Below the pieces are notes generated by a model that saw nothing but the letters and a program-made list of their open reading frames with translations, was not told where the DNA came from and did no database searches. The position numbers and the translations under genes were made by a program. From Primulina eburnea (Eukaryota; Streptophyta; Magnoliopsida; Lamiales; Gesneriaceae), in NCBI RefSeq assembly GCF_022965805.1, contig NC_133104.1, forward strand, positions 21,650,912 through 21,714,911: 64,000 nt of DNA, read 5' to 3'. Numbering within the stretch: position 1 is the stretch's first letter; the number at the start of each line of letters is the position of its first letter. Positions 1 through 10,799 of the stretch are shown piece after piece.

Positions 1-1474
1 GCTCCGCATGGCCCTTAAAGGGAATTTTGGTCATCTTTCCTTTCAGACAGGATTCACAAGTCGTGAGAGCATTAATATCGGACATATCAAACATGCCAAC
101 TCCCACTAACTTGTTCATCCTTCTTAGGGATATATGACCTAATCGAGCATGCCATAATTGTGCCGAATTAAGAGTATCTTGTTTGCGCTTATTTGTTGTT
201 GTTATTGTTTGGACATTGTTAAGTGGAATATCTTTTAATTTTAAGGTGTAGAGATTGTTTTCAAGTTCACCGGTACCAACTAAACATTCATTCTTGTAAA
301 TATTGCAAACACCTTTGCCAAATAAACAAGAAAATCCATCGATATCAAGCATATGAAAGGAAATAATGTTTTTGATCAAGTCTGGTACAAATAAAACATC
401 TCTTAAAACCAAATTAAAATCATTGTTCAAACATAAATAAACATCTCCCACAGCCTTGGCAGCAACCCTTGCTCCATTGCCCAACCTCAAGAAGGTCTCA
501 CCTTCCCTGAGCTTCCTACTTCTTCCCATCACCTGCAAATCATTACAGAGATGTGAGCCACAGCCGGTATCCAATACCCAAGAAGTAGAGTTAATGGAGA
601 TATTCACTTCAATGTAGAACATACCTTTGCCAGAACCCTTCTGCGCAAGATATTCCCTGCAGTTACGCCTCCAATGTCCAGGCTTCTTGCAGTGGTGACA
701 GATGTCAACAGTCTTCTCAGCCTTGGCTGGCGCGGCTGCCACTACGGGACTCGAAGTCTGCCTCTTCAAGGGCTCGCTCTTCTTGGGGCGCTGGAAAGAA
801 CGCTTCTTTCCCTTCCCATGTGGACCGGTCTTCGTGCCAGATGAAGAGCCCACATAAAGAACCGACTTCTCCTTCTTGATGGTGGACTCAAAGGTTACAA
901 GCATGTTCACCAACTCTTCAAGGCTGGGCTCGAGCTTGTTCATATTGAAGTTCACGACAAAAGGATCGAAAGAGCTAGGCAGTGACAACAGTAGCACATC
1001 CGTGGTCAACTCTGATGGCAAGATCAAATCCATGCCCACGAGCTTGTCCACGAGCCCAATCAACTTTAGGCCATGCTCATGGACCGAAGTCCCATCTCGC
1101 ATGCGTAAAGTGATGAGCTCCTTTACTGTGGCATGCCTCAAAGGCCGAGTCTGCTCACCGAAGAGCTCCTTGAGGTGCAAATGAATGTCAGCAGCATTCT
1201 TTGCATCCTCGAATCGCTTTTGCAGCTCATCGTTCATCGAAGCCTGCATGTAACACTTGGCCTTCAAGTCATGGTCGCACCAATCCTTGTAGGTCTGCAG
1301 TTCCTCGGGACTGCAGTCAGTCGGAGCCTCATCAGGGGGCGACTCAGTCAGTGTGTATGCGATTCTCTCCGAGTTTAGGACGATCTTTAAATTTCTTAGC
1401 CAAGTGATATAGTTAGGTCCGGTTAGAACGTGTTTTTCGAGAATAACCGAAAACGGGTTGCGAATTGATGACAT
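1..1474 (-). CDS. gag-pol: Cop1 Gag-protease-integrase polyprotein (partial, open to window edge)
   Basis: Translating from the ATG at 1474-1472 gives about 491 codons without a stop, leaving the window in frame. Residues 1-250 are Gag with the start MSSIRNPFSVILEKH. A CCHC zinc knuckle follows (C259, C262, H267, C272). The aspartic protease motif LDTGCGSHLC has its DTG at 302-304. The integrase N-terminal zinc finger has H442, H447, C473 and C476 (WHARLGHIS ... CESCLKGK). The matching start in Cop4 supports this ATG. Gag forms the particle and binds RNA, the protease matures the polyprotein, and integrase inserts the cDNA. No frameshift is visible, unlike the Cop3 and Cop4 relatives, so this copy could be functional. 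The core integrase, reverse transcriptase and RNase H must lie beyond base 1. Confidence 0.9.
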   Translation of the reverse strand, partial: MSSIRNPFSVILEKHVLTGPNYITWLRNLKIVLNSERIAYTLTESPPDEAPTDCSPEELQTYKDWCDHDLKAKCYMQASMNDELQKRFEDAKNAADIHLHLKELFGEQTRPLRHATVKELITLRMRDGTSVHEHGLKLIGLVDKLVGMDLILPSELTTDVLLLSLPSSFDPFVVNFNMNKLEPSLEELVNMLVTFESTIKKEKSVLYVGSSSGTKTGPHGKGKKRSFQRPKKSEPLKRQTSSPVVAAAPAKAEKTVDICHHCKKPGHWRRNCREYLAQKGSGKGMFYIEVNISINSTSWVLDTGCGSHLCNDLQVMGRSRKLREGETFLRLGNGARVAAKAVGDVYLCLNNDFNLVLRDVLFVPDLIKNIISFHMLDIDGFSCLFGKGVCNIYKNECLVGTGELENNLYTLKLKDIPLNNVQTITTTNKRKQDTLNSAQLWHARLGHISLRRMNKLVGVGMFDMSDINALTTCESCLKGKMTKIPFKGHAE

Positions 1475-3220
1475 TGTCACAGATTTGTACTGAAAAGTAA
1501 AACAGATAAATGTTAATGACTATTTCAAAATATTTAATAAGATATAAAGTTTGGACTTTTACTTTATAAATAATCGCTCCCACTGTTTTGACATTTTCAC
1601 TACCCTCTAGTGAAAACGGGAAACACTTTCCTCAGTAGGTACGTAAGGTCCAATCAGCGAATTGTGATCCCGAATAATATCGGCCATCACAATTCCTAAA
1701 AGGTAGTTTCCAATTGCATCGCCATGCAACCCTCTGCGTAAACTTTTGTCTCACGTTTGATAAGGACCCAATAATATGACGTCGTTCATCTTTACGTGTC
1801 AAGCCTAACCCACCGATATTGAACCTTAATGGACGGTCGCCATGAGTTCCCTCAATAATATGAGCCGAAATCATGGGAGTTCCACGTAGTTCACATCACC
1901 ATGTCAATGGATGTCACATCTTTCCGGCACCCAGGGCCCCCTCAATAATATGAGCCGAGCCCCGAGTACGGGTAGCGTTCATCATGCATCCATTGTCGAT
2001 GGAAGACAAGGAAATTATAAACAAATTTATAATTCCCCTTTTCGGACTTGATATTAATTTTGAATCTAATTCAAAATGAGGGTTTTTTAATTTTGAAAGG
2101 TCTCATCATTAATTTTATTTTAAAAGCTCGCCATGTTTGATCGTATGTTTGCCGGATTCATGCAACTTTGTTATTATAATAATAATAACGCACATACTCA
2201 TTATTTATAACATATCATGCATATATTATAAATAGAAAACAGTACAAGGATGATCAATTGCCCCAATACTAATGGCCCGTGTGAGCTAAACACGGGCCTA
2301 GGTCCAATCCTAGGGTAAATGCAAGGGATGCAATGCAACTAAATTATTACATTAGCATCCAATATTACATGTCTTCGATCTTCATAATCACCAAGGCCAC
2401 CATCTTCCAATCTTGATCTTCCACTATTCTAATATTTACAATTAAATATCCATGACACATAGGGATACATCTCATGGGGGTGGGAACGGGCCATAAACCA
2501 AGCCCACTTTAAATTGATAATTATTACAATCATTCAACACAAATATCCTAGCATACACCTAGCAAATTGGGCTTGGGCTTTTGATCATCCTTCATGCATA
2601 ATATCACATATCATACACCATCAATTAATTATCACTATAATTAATTGATCCAATATTATATATCTTGATCCAATCACTAACCGCCACAATTATAAATTAA
2701 ATTAACAAAGTATACAAACTCCTTTGTCTACTTTCAAATTAATTTATTTATAATCGAATTTCTTGTAAATCACAATTTACTATAAATAATTAAAGTCCAA
2801 CTTCAATTATTTATTTTATGAGAAAATATGTGCAACAATTGTAAATTTAAACTTAGGGCCCAAAACTCATTTTTCAAAAAAAATACTTAGGCCCATTTAA
2901 ATTTCACAAAATATGTTGACCATCTAATGGCCCAACATCTCAAGGCCCATGACACTAAGATTCTCCAAAACACTTTTGGAAACCCTAGCCGTCATCGCCG
3001 TCGCCAGATTCCGGCCACAACAAAAAATTTTTTTTTTTTTTTTATTTTAAAAACTGCATTTCGGGCAGCCCCCTCGGGCAGCCCCTAAAAAATGTTTTTT
3101 TTTTTTTTTTTTTTGTAAAATTTTCGGTCCTTGAGTATAGTATGCACAAAAATTCTCAAACGGTTAGAAATCGATCTCAACATAATATTATGCAAATATT
3201 ACACAAAAACCGTAACCTTA
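1475..3220 (-). other. Cop1 untranslated leader between primer site and gag
   Basis: About 1.75 kb without a supported gene. Reading from the primer site it holds a CpG-rich stretch with GGGCAGCCCC repeats (about 3060-3092) flanked by two long T runs (3026-3044 and 3095-3115), then AT-rich sequence, then the stem-loop cluster next to gag. It aligns over most of its length with the leaders of Cop4 (44098-45911) and Cop3 (56862-58630). Conservation of a non-coding leader across three insertions implies a role in the RNA, such as packaging, dimerisation or translation. That role is inferred. Confidence 0.75.
1594..1962 (-). promoter_or_regulatory. Cop1 leader stem-loop cluster (five hairpins)
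   Basis: Plus-strand coordinates. Hairpin V, 1594-1616: arms TTTTCACTA and TAGTGAAAA around CCCTC. Hairpin I, 1660-1694: outer arms AATTGTGAT and ATCACAATT, inner arms CCGA and TCGG, loop ATAATA. Hairpin II, 1752-1798: outer arms CACGT and ACGTG around CCAATAATATG. Hairpin III, 1840-1876: outer arms CCATGA and TCATGG, inner arms CTCA and TGAG, loop ATAATA. Hairpin IV, 1934-1962: outer arms GGGC and GCCC, inner arms CTCA and TGAG, loop ATAATA. In element RNA the loop reads UAUUAU. The cluster ends about 120 nt before the gag ATG. Structure is deduced from complementarity and from comparison with Cop3 and Cop4. Confidence 0.7.
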
Positions 3221-3232
3221 GCTCGGATACCA
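3221..3232 (-). other. Cop1 primer binding site
   Basis: The minus strand reads TGGTATCCGAGC, one base from the initiator tRNA-Met complement TGGTATCAGAGC, two bases inside the LTR end. It fixes this LTR as the 5' LTR and the element as minus strand. Confidence 0.88.
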
Positions 3233-3234
3233 CT

Positions 3235-5309
3235 TGAAAGCGGACCGGTTACGGTGGCCGGAAGCGCAACGGAAGTCAAAAATTTTAATTTTTAGCACAA
3301 AAATTCGGCCACCATATATATTTTGTGTAATATTTACAAAATCACAAAAACATGCATAGGATGTTTAAGAAAGATTTACCTATTAACCTCTTGAGGTTGA
3401 TGTTTGGCTCCAACTTTGTTGTGAACAACAAAGCTCTTGAAATGGAAGATAAGTCTACAAGCTCCTCCTCCTTTGCTTCAAAATCAAGCCCACCACTAGC
3501 AATGTAAACCCCTTCAAATATTGCACTAGAAATATTTGAAGATTTTTCAATGAGAATGATTTTGTATCTCCAAAAATGAAGAACAAAAATGAGAGAGAAT
3601 GGAGAGAAATTTTTTTAAAAATTTCGGCCAAAGTGAGATTGTGTGGAGTGTGGGAGACTAGCCTAGGTTGTTGTGTAAAGTTGTCTCTCAAAAGTTGCAT
3701 GCTTTTGGAATTTTTTAATAAAAAGTAAACAACAACCTTTCACCTCCCAAGCATGCAAACCCTAGCATGTCTCACATATATAATATGGTTTTTAACACAT
3801 TAAAAACCATAGAATAAATTTTAATTATCTCAAACATTTTGAGATTAATTAAATATTACTTGAATTTATTCAAGTCCCACTAGTTAAATAATTATTTTAA
3901 TTGAGCTCTACAAGACTCAATATTATTAATTCAACACTTGAATTATTTTTAATTATTTGGACTCTACTAGGTCTACTAGTGTTTAATTAATTCAACACTT
4001 GAATTAATTTAATTTAGTCTCCAATAATGTTTATGAAAATCACAATTTTCAACTACATTATTTACTTGGCCAAATTTTAATCTTAGGAACACTTCCATAA
4101 ATTAAAATTTATATTTCTCTCTTAGAAGTCATACTTCTATTTTTCTTAACGCTTATAAACACATTTATAAGCCGTTCAACACATTGAACTATTTTACTTC
4201 TCATCGGGATTTACAAAGCAAGTACTTGTGTGGCCCTCAATGGTTCATTGATACAACTAGCCGTGGGTTCACATCTCTATGTGATTCGGACTAAACATGT
4301 CCTTATTCGAGCATACCCCAATTGCTCCATTCTTACTTATCAACTCCTTGATAGTAAGAACGTCAGAACTCAAGTCTGATAGTACCCAACCAATCACGTT
4401 AAACGCCTAGCAGCATCGCTTACGTGATTCCCTAGGTATCACATGATAGTGCCTGCAAGAACCATTCAATTATGGTTAGCGTACAGTACGGTCCCTTCAA
4501 CTCATATATCCCGACCGATTCGACAACTATTGGTCTATCGAGAGTCGTCAATGAATCGATACTATGTGTCATGTTGTGGTTGCATCGATGGTGTAATCTA
4601 TGAAACCCCTTTCATAATTACCACCATACTCTGATCAGAGATTTCAACCCACACATACATGAAAAACACATAGGATATCCATACCCGTAGGTAAGCGGTG
4701 AATCCCTGACTACAATGCATCGACTCCTATATGTTTCGCCGTAACACCCAACCTTGCCACCTAATGACCCCATAAGAGTCGGTTAACAAGTCAAAGTGAA
4801 ACGCTAGCACATAGAGTCTCAATGTTGTCCCGGGTCATAAGGACTAATTCTGTACAACCATAAACCAGGACTTTTCCACTCGATAAGTGAGAACCACTTG
4901 GAAAGTCCTTTTATGGAGGGTTGTTCAGTGCACTCTACCAGGAGCACCTATCTGCATGCTCGGACATCACAATGTCCCCTACCAATGAAACATGGTACTC
5001 ACATCGCAGATACTAGTCTCTAACTCGAACGACCTTTATCCTTCTTAGTGGCGGCTGAATCGACTAGGAACGGTTCAGAATATACAGTATTCCAAATATG
5101 AGTTTCATGATACTCATCATATGAGCATCTCATATTCTTTCTACTATTTGTATATTCAAGGACTTTATCTATGCAACTAGCATGGGTATAAAGATAAAGA
5201 TGCGCCAAATTAATAAATTCAAATATTATTAAAATAAAGATCGTTTATACAAAGAGTTTCATCGTGAACAGTCGGCCAACATTTGGCTCGACGTGCACCT
5301 ACTCTAACA
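3235..5309 (-). repeat. Cop1 5' LTR (about 2.07 kb)
   Basis: On the minus strand it starts TGTTAGAGTAGG and ends CTTTCA, giving TG...CA termini. It aligns with the Cop4 LTRs throughout. A short inverted repeat (GCCAA and TTGGC around ATG) lies about 20 bases from the start. Several AT-rich inverted repeats of the form TTCAA-N3/4-TTGAA occur around 3895-4200. Small open frames inside it are not supported as genes. Confidence 0.93.
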
Positions 5310-6340
5310 CAGTATTGATAGCTTCAGCCCAGAAGCGCTGAGAGATGTCTGCATCTGCTAGCATTGTTCTAGCTGCTTCTTTTAGAGTTCTATTTCTCCT
5401 CTCAGCTACTCTGTTTCGTTGAGGTGTTCTGGCAGCTGAATATTCATGATGAATCCCCTGTTCATTCAAATATAACTCAAGATACTTGTTAGTGAACTCA
5501 ATACCCAGATCACTTCTGATTTTAATGATGGGAGTAGATTTTTCATTTTGAATCCTTTTCAGAAGCTTGATCAGGAGGCTACTGGTTTGATCTTTTCCTG
5601 CGAGAAATATTACCCAAGTGAATCTAGAAAAACATCAATAACAACAAGAGTGTATTTCATTCCCCCTAAGCTCATGATAGGGATTGGACCAAATAGATCC
5701 ATGTGCAGTAGTTCCAGACATCTTGAAGTTGATTTGCTATCTTTGTTCTTGAAACTGGATCTTATCTGTTTCCCAAGCTGACAAGCAGAACAAACATGAT
5801 TTTTAACAAAATTAATATCAGGTAATCCATCAACTATATTCTGCTTCTTGAGATAATTGATTGACTTGAAATTCTGATGATTCAATTTCTTGTTCCATAG
5901 CCAGTGTTTATTACTAAGAGAGGCAACTAAGCATGTAGGAGTATTGATTTGATTTGAGTTCCAAGAGACTCTGTAAGTGTTTCCTTCTCTCTTTCCAGTT
6001 AACACAGTAATATCAGCAGAATCTCTAACTATACATGAATGCTTCTGAAAAGCTACAGAATAACCATTATCACATAGTTGACTAATGCTGATTAGATTGT
6101 AACAAAGATTATCAACTAATAACACATCATTAATAGTTATGTTACCATAGATAATCTTACCTTTACCCATGGTTTTACCTTTTGAGTTGTCTCCAAAAGT
6201 TATCTTTGGTCCAGTGCAACTCACTATCTCGGAAAGTAGGTTTTTCTGTCCAGTCATGTGTCTGGAACATCCACTGTCCAGATACCATGTAGAGTTACTG
6301 ACTTCTGCTTTCTTCTGTTGTTCCTGCAAACACAAATTTT
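5310..6340 (-). pseudogene. Cop2 protease and integrase, frameshifted and split by Cop1
   Basis: 6335-5610 encodes protease with the motif WYLDSGCSRHMTG, the GAG_pre-integrase region and the start of the integrase core (LLHMDLFGP, first catalytic Asp). The zinc finger is damaged: LWNKKLNHQNF has Asn where the family has the first His; the Cys pair in VCSACQLGK is intact. At about 5608 a T run is one base short compared with the expected reading, shifting the frame. Beyond it the core continues with IRSDLGIEFTN (second Asp) and AERRNRTLKEAA (catalytic Glu) and stops at WAEAINT, where Cop1 begins. A second frameshift near 6340 separates it from gag. It is non-functional as read. Confidence 0.85.
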
Positions 6341-6358
6341 AGAATCTGGTACCCAAAT

Positions 6359-8380
6359 CTATTTGGGTCCAAGCCTTATCAGTCCTTTGGGGACCCATAT
6401 TTGTACAATATTTGGTGACCTTGTACTTCGGGTATCCAAAGATGTGTGTGCAACAGAAGGTCTGTTATTTCTAACAGTATGCATATTAAAGTGTTGTTCC
6501 TCCCTTCTGTTTCTGTTTTCCAGTCTGTATCTCTTCTGAACAGGTTTAGAGTTGTAGTACTGGTAATTTTTAACCTTCATAGGATGTTGTCTTCCAGAGT
6601 TGAATTCTTTTCTGAATCTAGAACTCTGGTCAACTTTTTCCATAGGTTTAACGTAACCCAGACCATAGTGCATTCTTCTGTTAATCTGATTTACATTCCT
6701 TTCAACTGAAGAAGTAGGTACTTCTGGTTTCTGTACCACGCTGGATTTCACAAAGTGAATATATTTCCCTTTGCACATATCCAGTGTTGGCTTAGTATCC
6801 GTTTCAGAAGTGCCTTCATTATTACAAAAACCGAGACCACTCCTATCTCCTGACTGTTTTTGTAATTCTTGCATCTTTTTCGGTGAAACAGAAGACTTGT
6901 TCCAAGCATTTACCAGTAGCGACAACTTCTGGTTTTCAGAAAGCACCTTCTGGTAATCTGCTTTGGCTCTTTCATTCTCAATTATTAATTTACTCATCTT
7001 AACTTGTAAATCATTACAGCTGTCTACTTGCAAGCAAGTTAGCTTACTGTTCTGATTCTTTAAGTTCTGATTTTCGATCTTAACTTCTTCAAATGATTGA
7101 GAAAGTCTAGAATACTCTTCTACCATGTCATGTAGTGCATCAATCAAATCAGTTCGTGTAAATTCGTTAGAGTCAAAATCAAATACCTCTCCAAATGTCG
7201 AGGTTGAATCATTGTCTGCCATGAGACATTTGATTTCTTCTGCATCACTGTCACTGGAATGACTTTCTGAATCAGATGACTCAGAACTAGAGTCCGCCCA
7301 TTTGGATTTGCTTTCTTCAGCAATCATTGCTTTTCGATCTCTTCTGGACTTTTTGTCATTCCTCTTGTGATCCTTTCTGTTCTGGTCATCCTTCTTTGGT
7401 TTAGGACAATCAGCAATAAAGTGACCTATCTTTCCACAGTTAAAGCATCCCATATCACCAGATGGTGAATCTTTCCTGAAGTTGCGATTGGGACCCTGAT
7501 AAGTTAGATGGTTCTTCTTCATGAACCTGGAGAATTTCTTTACAAATAAGGACATAGCATCACTACTGATTTGTTCAGCAGTCTTCTCCAATGTACTGTC
7601 AATGATCACAGTAGGTAGTACTTGAGGTACAACTGCAGCAGCAGTAGAAGAGGTAGTGGCAGTAGCAGTAAAAGCAGTAGCAGTAGCAGCAAGAGCCTTG
7701 GTAGGTAGGCTTGAAGGCTCTTCTCCACTTCTTACTTCCAATTCGAACTCGTAAGCTTTCAGATCTGCAAATAAGTCGTGCAGTTCCAACTTGTTCAAGT
7801 CTTTGGACACTCTCATAGCCATTGTTTTAACATCCCATTCTCTGGGTAAGGCTCTCATCACCTTGAGGGCTATTTCTCTGTTGCTATGCTCTTTACCCAG
7901 AGCTGTTAGCTCATTTACCAGGCTACTGAATCTTTCATCGAACTCGTTTATAGTTTCACCAGCTCTCATTTTTAGATTTTCGAACTTTTTCATTGCTACA
8001 GACAGTTTGTTTTCTTTCGTCTGCTAATTTCCTTCACATATCTGAATGAGCTTTTCCCAAATATCTTTTGCAGTAGAACACATTTTAATCTTGCTAAAAG
8101 TGTTCTTGTCGAGAGTTTTATACAATATATCATTTGCCACATTATCAAGGTTGGCCTTCTTCTTATCTTCACTGGTCCATTCACTTCTTGATTTTTCAAC
8201 CATCTGCGGTGCACCCTCAGTAACAACAACAGCTGTGTTAGGCTTTAATATTTTCAATGGACCATCTGTGATGACATACCACATGTCATCATCTTGTGCT
8301 GCAAGATGAACTTGCATTCTGATCTTCCAATCATCGAAATCTTCCTTAGAGAACATAGGGATCTTGCTGAAGTGTGCCAT
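6359..8380 (-). pseudogene. gag: Cop2 Gag with in-frame stops
   Basis: The likely start is the Met of MAHFSKIPMFSKEDFDDW at 8380, about 33 bases after the primer site. An upstream Met at 8425 would overlap the primer site and is less likely. Reading runs to a TAG at 8026-8024 after QICEGN, where the family usually has a sense codon, and continues in the same frame with QTKENKLSVAMKKFENLKM. A CCHC knuckle GCFNCGKIGHFIADC, a Lys/Arg-rich and acidic-Ser stretch and a coiled coil rich in Asn, Leu, Lys and Glu follow. The frame ends at a second TAG near 6359. Two nonsense codons in an otherwise clean frame suggest modest age. Confidence 0.85.
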
Positions 8381-8412
8381 CTGTTGTACTTTTTCAAGAA
8401 GAAGAATGACCT

Positions 8413-8424
8413 GCTCTGATACCA
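8413..8424 (-). other. Cop2 primer binding site
   Basis: The minus strand reads TGGTATCAGAGC, a perfect match to the initiator tRNA-Met complement, with a 2-base spacer to the LTR. Confidence 0.92.
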
Positions 8425-8426
8425 AT

Positions 8427-9446
8427 TGTTGAGGATCGAAGTTGAGTTTAGAGGGGGGGGTGAATAAACTCTACTCGTTTTTCTTTCTTCTTTCTCTTCT
8501 GATGAGGTACTAAAATCCTGTTAGAGATAGTAGTTTATCTTGTACGTATACCTTCACCTAGATTACAATAAAACGTGCGGAAAAAATCCGATGAAGTAAT
8601 TGAAAGACAATAAAAACAGTAGGCAGCAGTTGTTTAAGGAAGTTTGAAGATGAAATCTTCTACGTCTCACCTTCTTTTGTTTCCAGAAGGTATAACTAAA
8701 ATACTTTGGAAACTACAGTACAACTCTTGTACACACCCACTTCAGAAGGACTTACACCTCAGCCTACTGAAACTCTTAGTTACTCAACTCACAAAAACGT
8801 TATACACAAAGTTCTGAAAAGACTCTTTTCAGATTACAAACTCTTCCTGATAAAGTATAAGTGATGTAAATATTGTGAAGAGTGTAAGAATCAGTAGCAC
8901 AAGATGATCTTCAAAAGATCAGATATTAGCTATGAAGCGTGTGCTACTTTTCTATGTGTTGAAATTTAAGTACTCAAGGAATTTTGAGACTTGTCTGATA
9001 AGTGAAAATAGCTTTGATCCTTGAAAAATGATGTTATGCGAAGTGTCGTGTCGTATAAGGATTTGATCCATGTATATATAATCGACTGAGTTCCACGTTC
9101 ATAATCAGAAGATGTCTCCAGATAACTGATACAATCAACTTTATTACCAAAAGAGGTTCCTACAGAAAATCTATAAAACAATCAGTCTTGTTTTATACTT
9201 AATTGGGTAAAGTGCATTAAATGACTCTGTATAGTATTTAATGCTGCAATTAATACTAGTACTAGGAACTTTTAACGGTAACAATTAAGGTAGTAACGTT
9301 AGGCAACGTCTTATATGTACTGGTTCTGTATTTCTATCCTTTTTACTGCTTTAGTTTTACTAGACCAGTAGCTTCTGATAAGTTAGTCTACTGTTCTGGT
9401 CTGCTGGTTTTAGTTAACATCGCCACAATAAAATTCATGTCTAACA
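8427..9446 (-). repeat. Cop2 5' LTR (1020 bp)
   Basis: Minus strand begins TGTTAGACATG and ends CTCAACA, directly next to the primer site. A run of eight to nine G lies near the 3' end at about 8450. No partner LTR is in the window. No gene is seen inside it. Confidence 0.85.
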
Positions 9447-9512
9447 AATTAGGCAATTAAAATAATTTTGCATGCATGTGATTTACGTAGGTTGGTTTTT
9501 CGGACGTTACAT
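9447..9512 (-). repeat. GypX: LTR start fragment of an element split by Cop2
   Basis: On the minus strand it begins TGTAACGTCCGAAAAACC, a typical Gypsy LTR start, and lies exactly where the Gyp1 gag reading breaks (9513). The 66 bases run into Cop2 at 9446. I infer that an element inserted in Gyp1 gag and then received Cop2 in its LTR; the rest is outside the window. The family cannot be named. Confidence 0.55.
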
Positions 9513-9850
9513 TAACAATAACCTTGGAGGATTCCCACCAAATACGGATCGTTTTCACCAACATAAAAACAGCACAACTCACTTTATCTCTATCTTGAAC
9601 TTCAAATAATCAAATATGGCCTCCAATGACTTGACCCACTCAAGAGCCACTAGTGGATCAGGACCACCGATAAATTCAGGAGGGTTCATCCACCTAAACC
9701 GATCATAAGAACCATCTTCAGTGCTTTCCTTTCTGCCTTGACCCCGAGTCGTGGTGTGAATGCTCAATAACTACTGAATCTGTTCGCCATGGACCTTCAC
9801 CTGTTCTTTTAATAGCTTACTAAATTCGTCTACAACTATGGCAATAAAAT
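9513..9850 (-). pseudogene. gag: Gyp1 Gag, N-terminal fragment
   Basis: 9767-9579 reads FRWMNPPEFIGGPDPLVALE followed by WVKSLEAIFDYLKF, the plant Gypsy Gag capsid region. After a stop or shift at about 9580 a neighbouring frame continues QDRDKVSCAVFMLV and then WWESSKV up to 9513, where GypX begins. Upstream sequence to about 9850 reads as a degraded Gag start with a stop near 9776. Only the capsid N-terminal portion survives in the window. Confidence 0.78.
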
Positions 9851-9945
9851 AGAATCGTTCCTCAATGTTAAAATCAATAGATCCATGATCATAAACATAC
9901 CGGATTGTCCTAGGTAGAAGAAATCATATATAGTCTGAAGAAACT

Positions 9946-9957
9946 GCTTTGATACCA
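9946..9957 (-). other. Gyp1 primer binding site
   Basis: The minus strand reads TGGTATCAAAGC, one base from the initiator tRNA-Met complement, two bases from the LTR end. It proves that the adjoining LTR is the 5' LTR. Confidence 0.85.
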
Positions 9958-10799
9958 ATTGAAACAACCCTCTCCCATGACATTAAAAAAATAACATGTG
10001 CGGAAGCATTTCAATTTAAAGGGAAAATAAAACTCGTATAATAAAAAAAAACTTTACCAAACACTTAACATAACCATACCCAAAAATATCATCAAAATAT
10101 GTTAAAAAGTCACCACAAAAATATATGAGACTTTTTCTTTCAAAATAAAAAATACCCATGACTACCAATGTTACACAAAATCAAAACATGTATTACATGC
10201 CAAAAAATTTTCACCTTTCCTTGCCATATGACTTCTTCCACCTTTAACAATCCTTTTCGTTCTTTCTTATCACCTGCATCACATGACATTAACTGGAATG
10301 ACTTTATAACTCAATAAGTAGAAAGCGGGGAACAACGAATAAATATACATAGGCTTGGGATTGAATAACATGGCTATGGCAATGAAAGCTATATAATACC
10401 ATCTTCAATGAACAATAGCATAATAGATGGTATTTCATGACATGGATTAAAGAAAGGAATTGATAGTCCTGTGACATGTGGCATGACATAGACCATTAAT
10501 AAATCTGTAATGGGGACTGTGTAATATGTACCTCTTTTATATAAATATCAAAAATGTCATTTATCATGAAATTGGCTAGTAACATGCATATAATTACTAT
10601 CAATTCTTTACTTTAATCATGGAAAATTCATTGAGACAATTTAACAAACATATGATAGGCAACAATGGCTTCCTAGCTCTTTTATCAATGTATTCAATGG
10701 TATTCCTTGATCAATGATTATATAACAACATGGCTTTTGTACATATATATATCAATGGATGGAGCTAGACATCAATAAACATGGCTTTTGTACATATAT

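Larger units (their letters stand above)
1..5309 (-). mobile_element. Cop1: Ty1/Copia LTR retrotransposon, 5' portion
   Basis: Read on the minus strand, the order is 5' LTR, primer site, long untranslated leader, then gag-protease-integrase running out of the window at base 1. Copia order (integrase before reverse transcriptase) is inferred from the GAG_pre-integrase zinc finger directly after protease. The element interrupts the integrase of Cop2 at 5309/5310; its other end lies outside the window. It belongs to the same family as Cop4 and is related to Cop3, sharing LTR, leader and gag sequence with both. The open reading frame suggests a recent insertion, but LTR-LTR divergence cannot be measured because only one LTR is present. 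Confidence 0.93.
5310..9446 (-). mobile_element. Cop2: SIRE-like Ty1/Copia element, 5' portion
   Basis: Minus-strand order is LTR (8427-9446), primer site, gag, protease, then integrase up to the Cop1 insertion at 5309/5310. The gag is long, with a coiled-coil C-terminal part, and the LTR is about 1 kb, both typical of the plant SIRE/Maximus lineage; the lineage call is from memory of that architecture. Reverse transcriptase and the 3' LTR would lie beyond Cop1, outside the window. Cop2 sits inside the LTR fragment called GypX. Confidence 0.87.
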
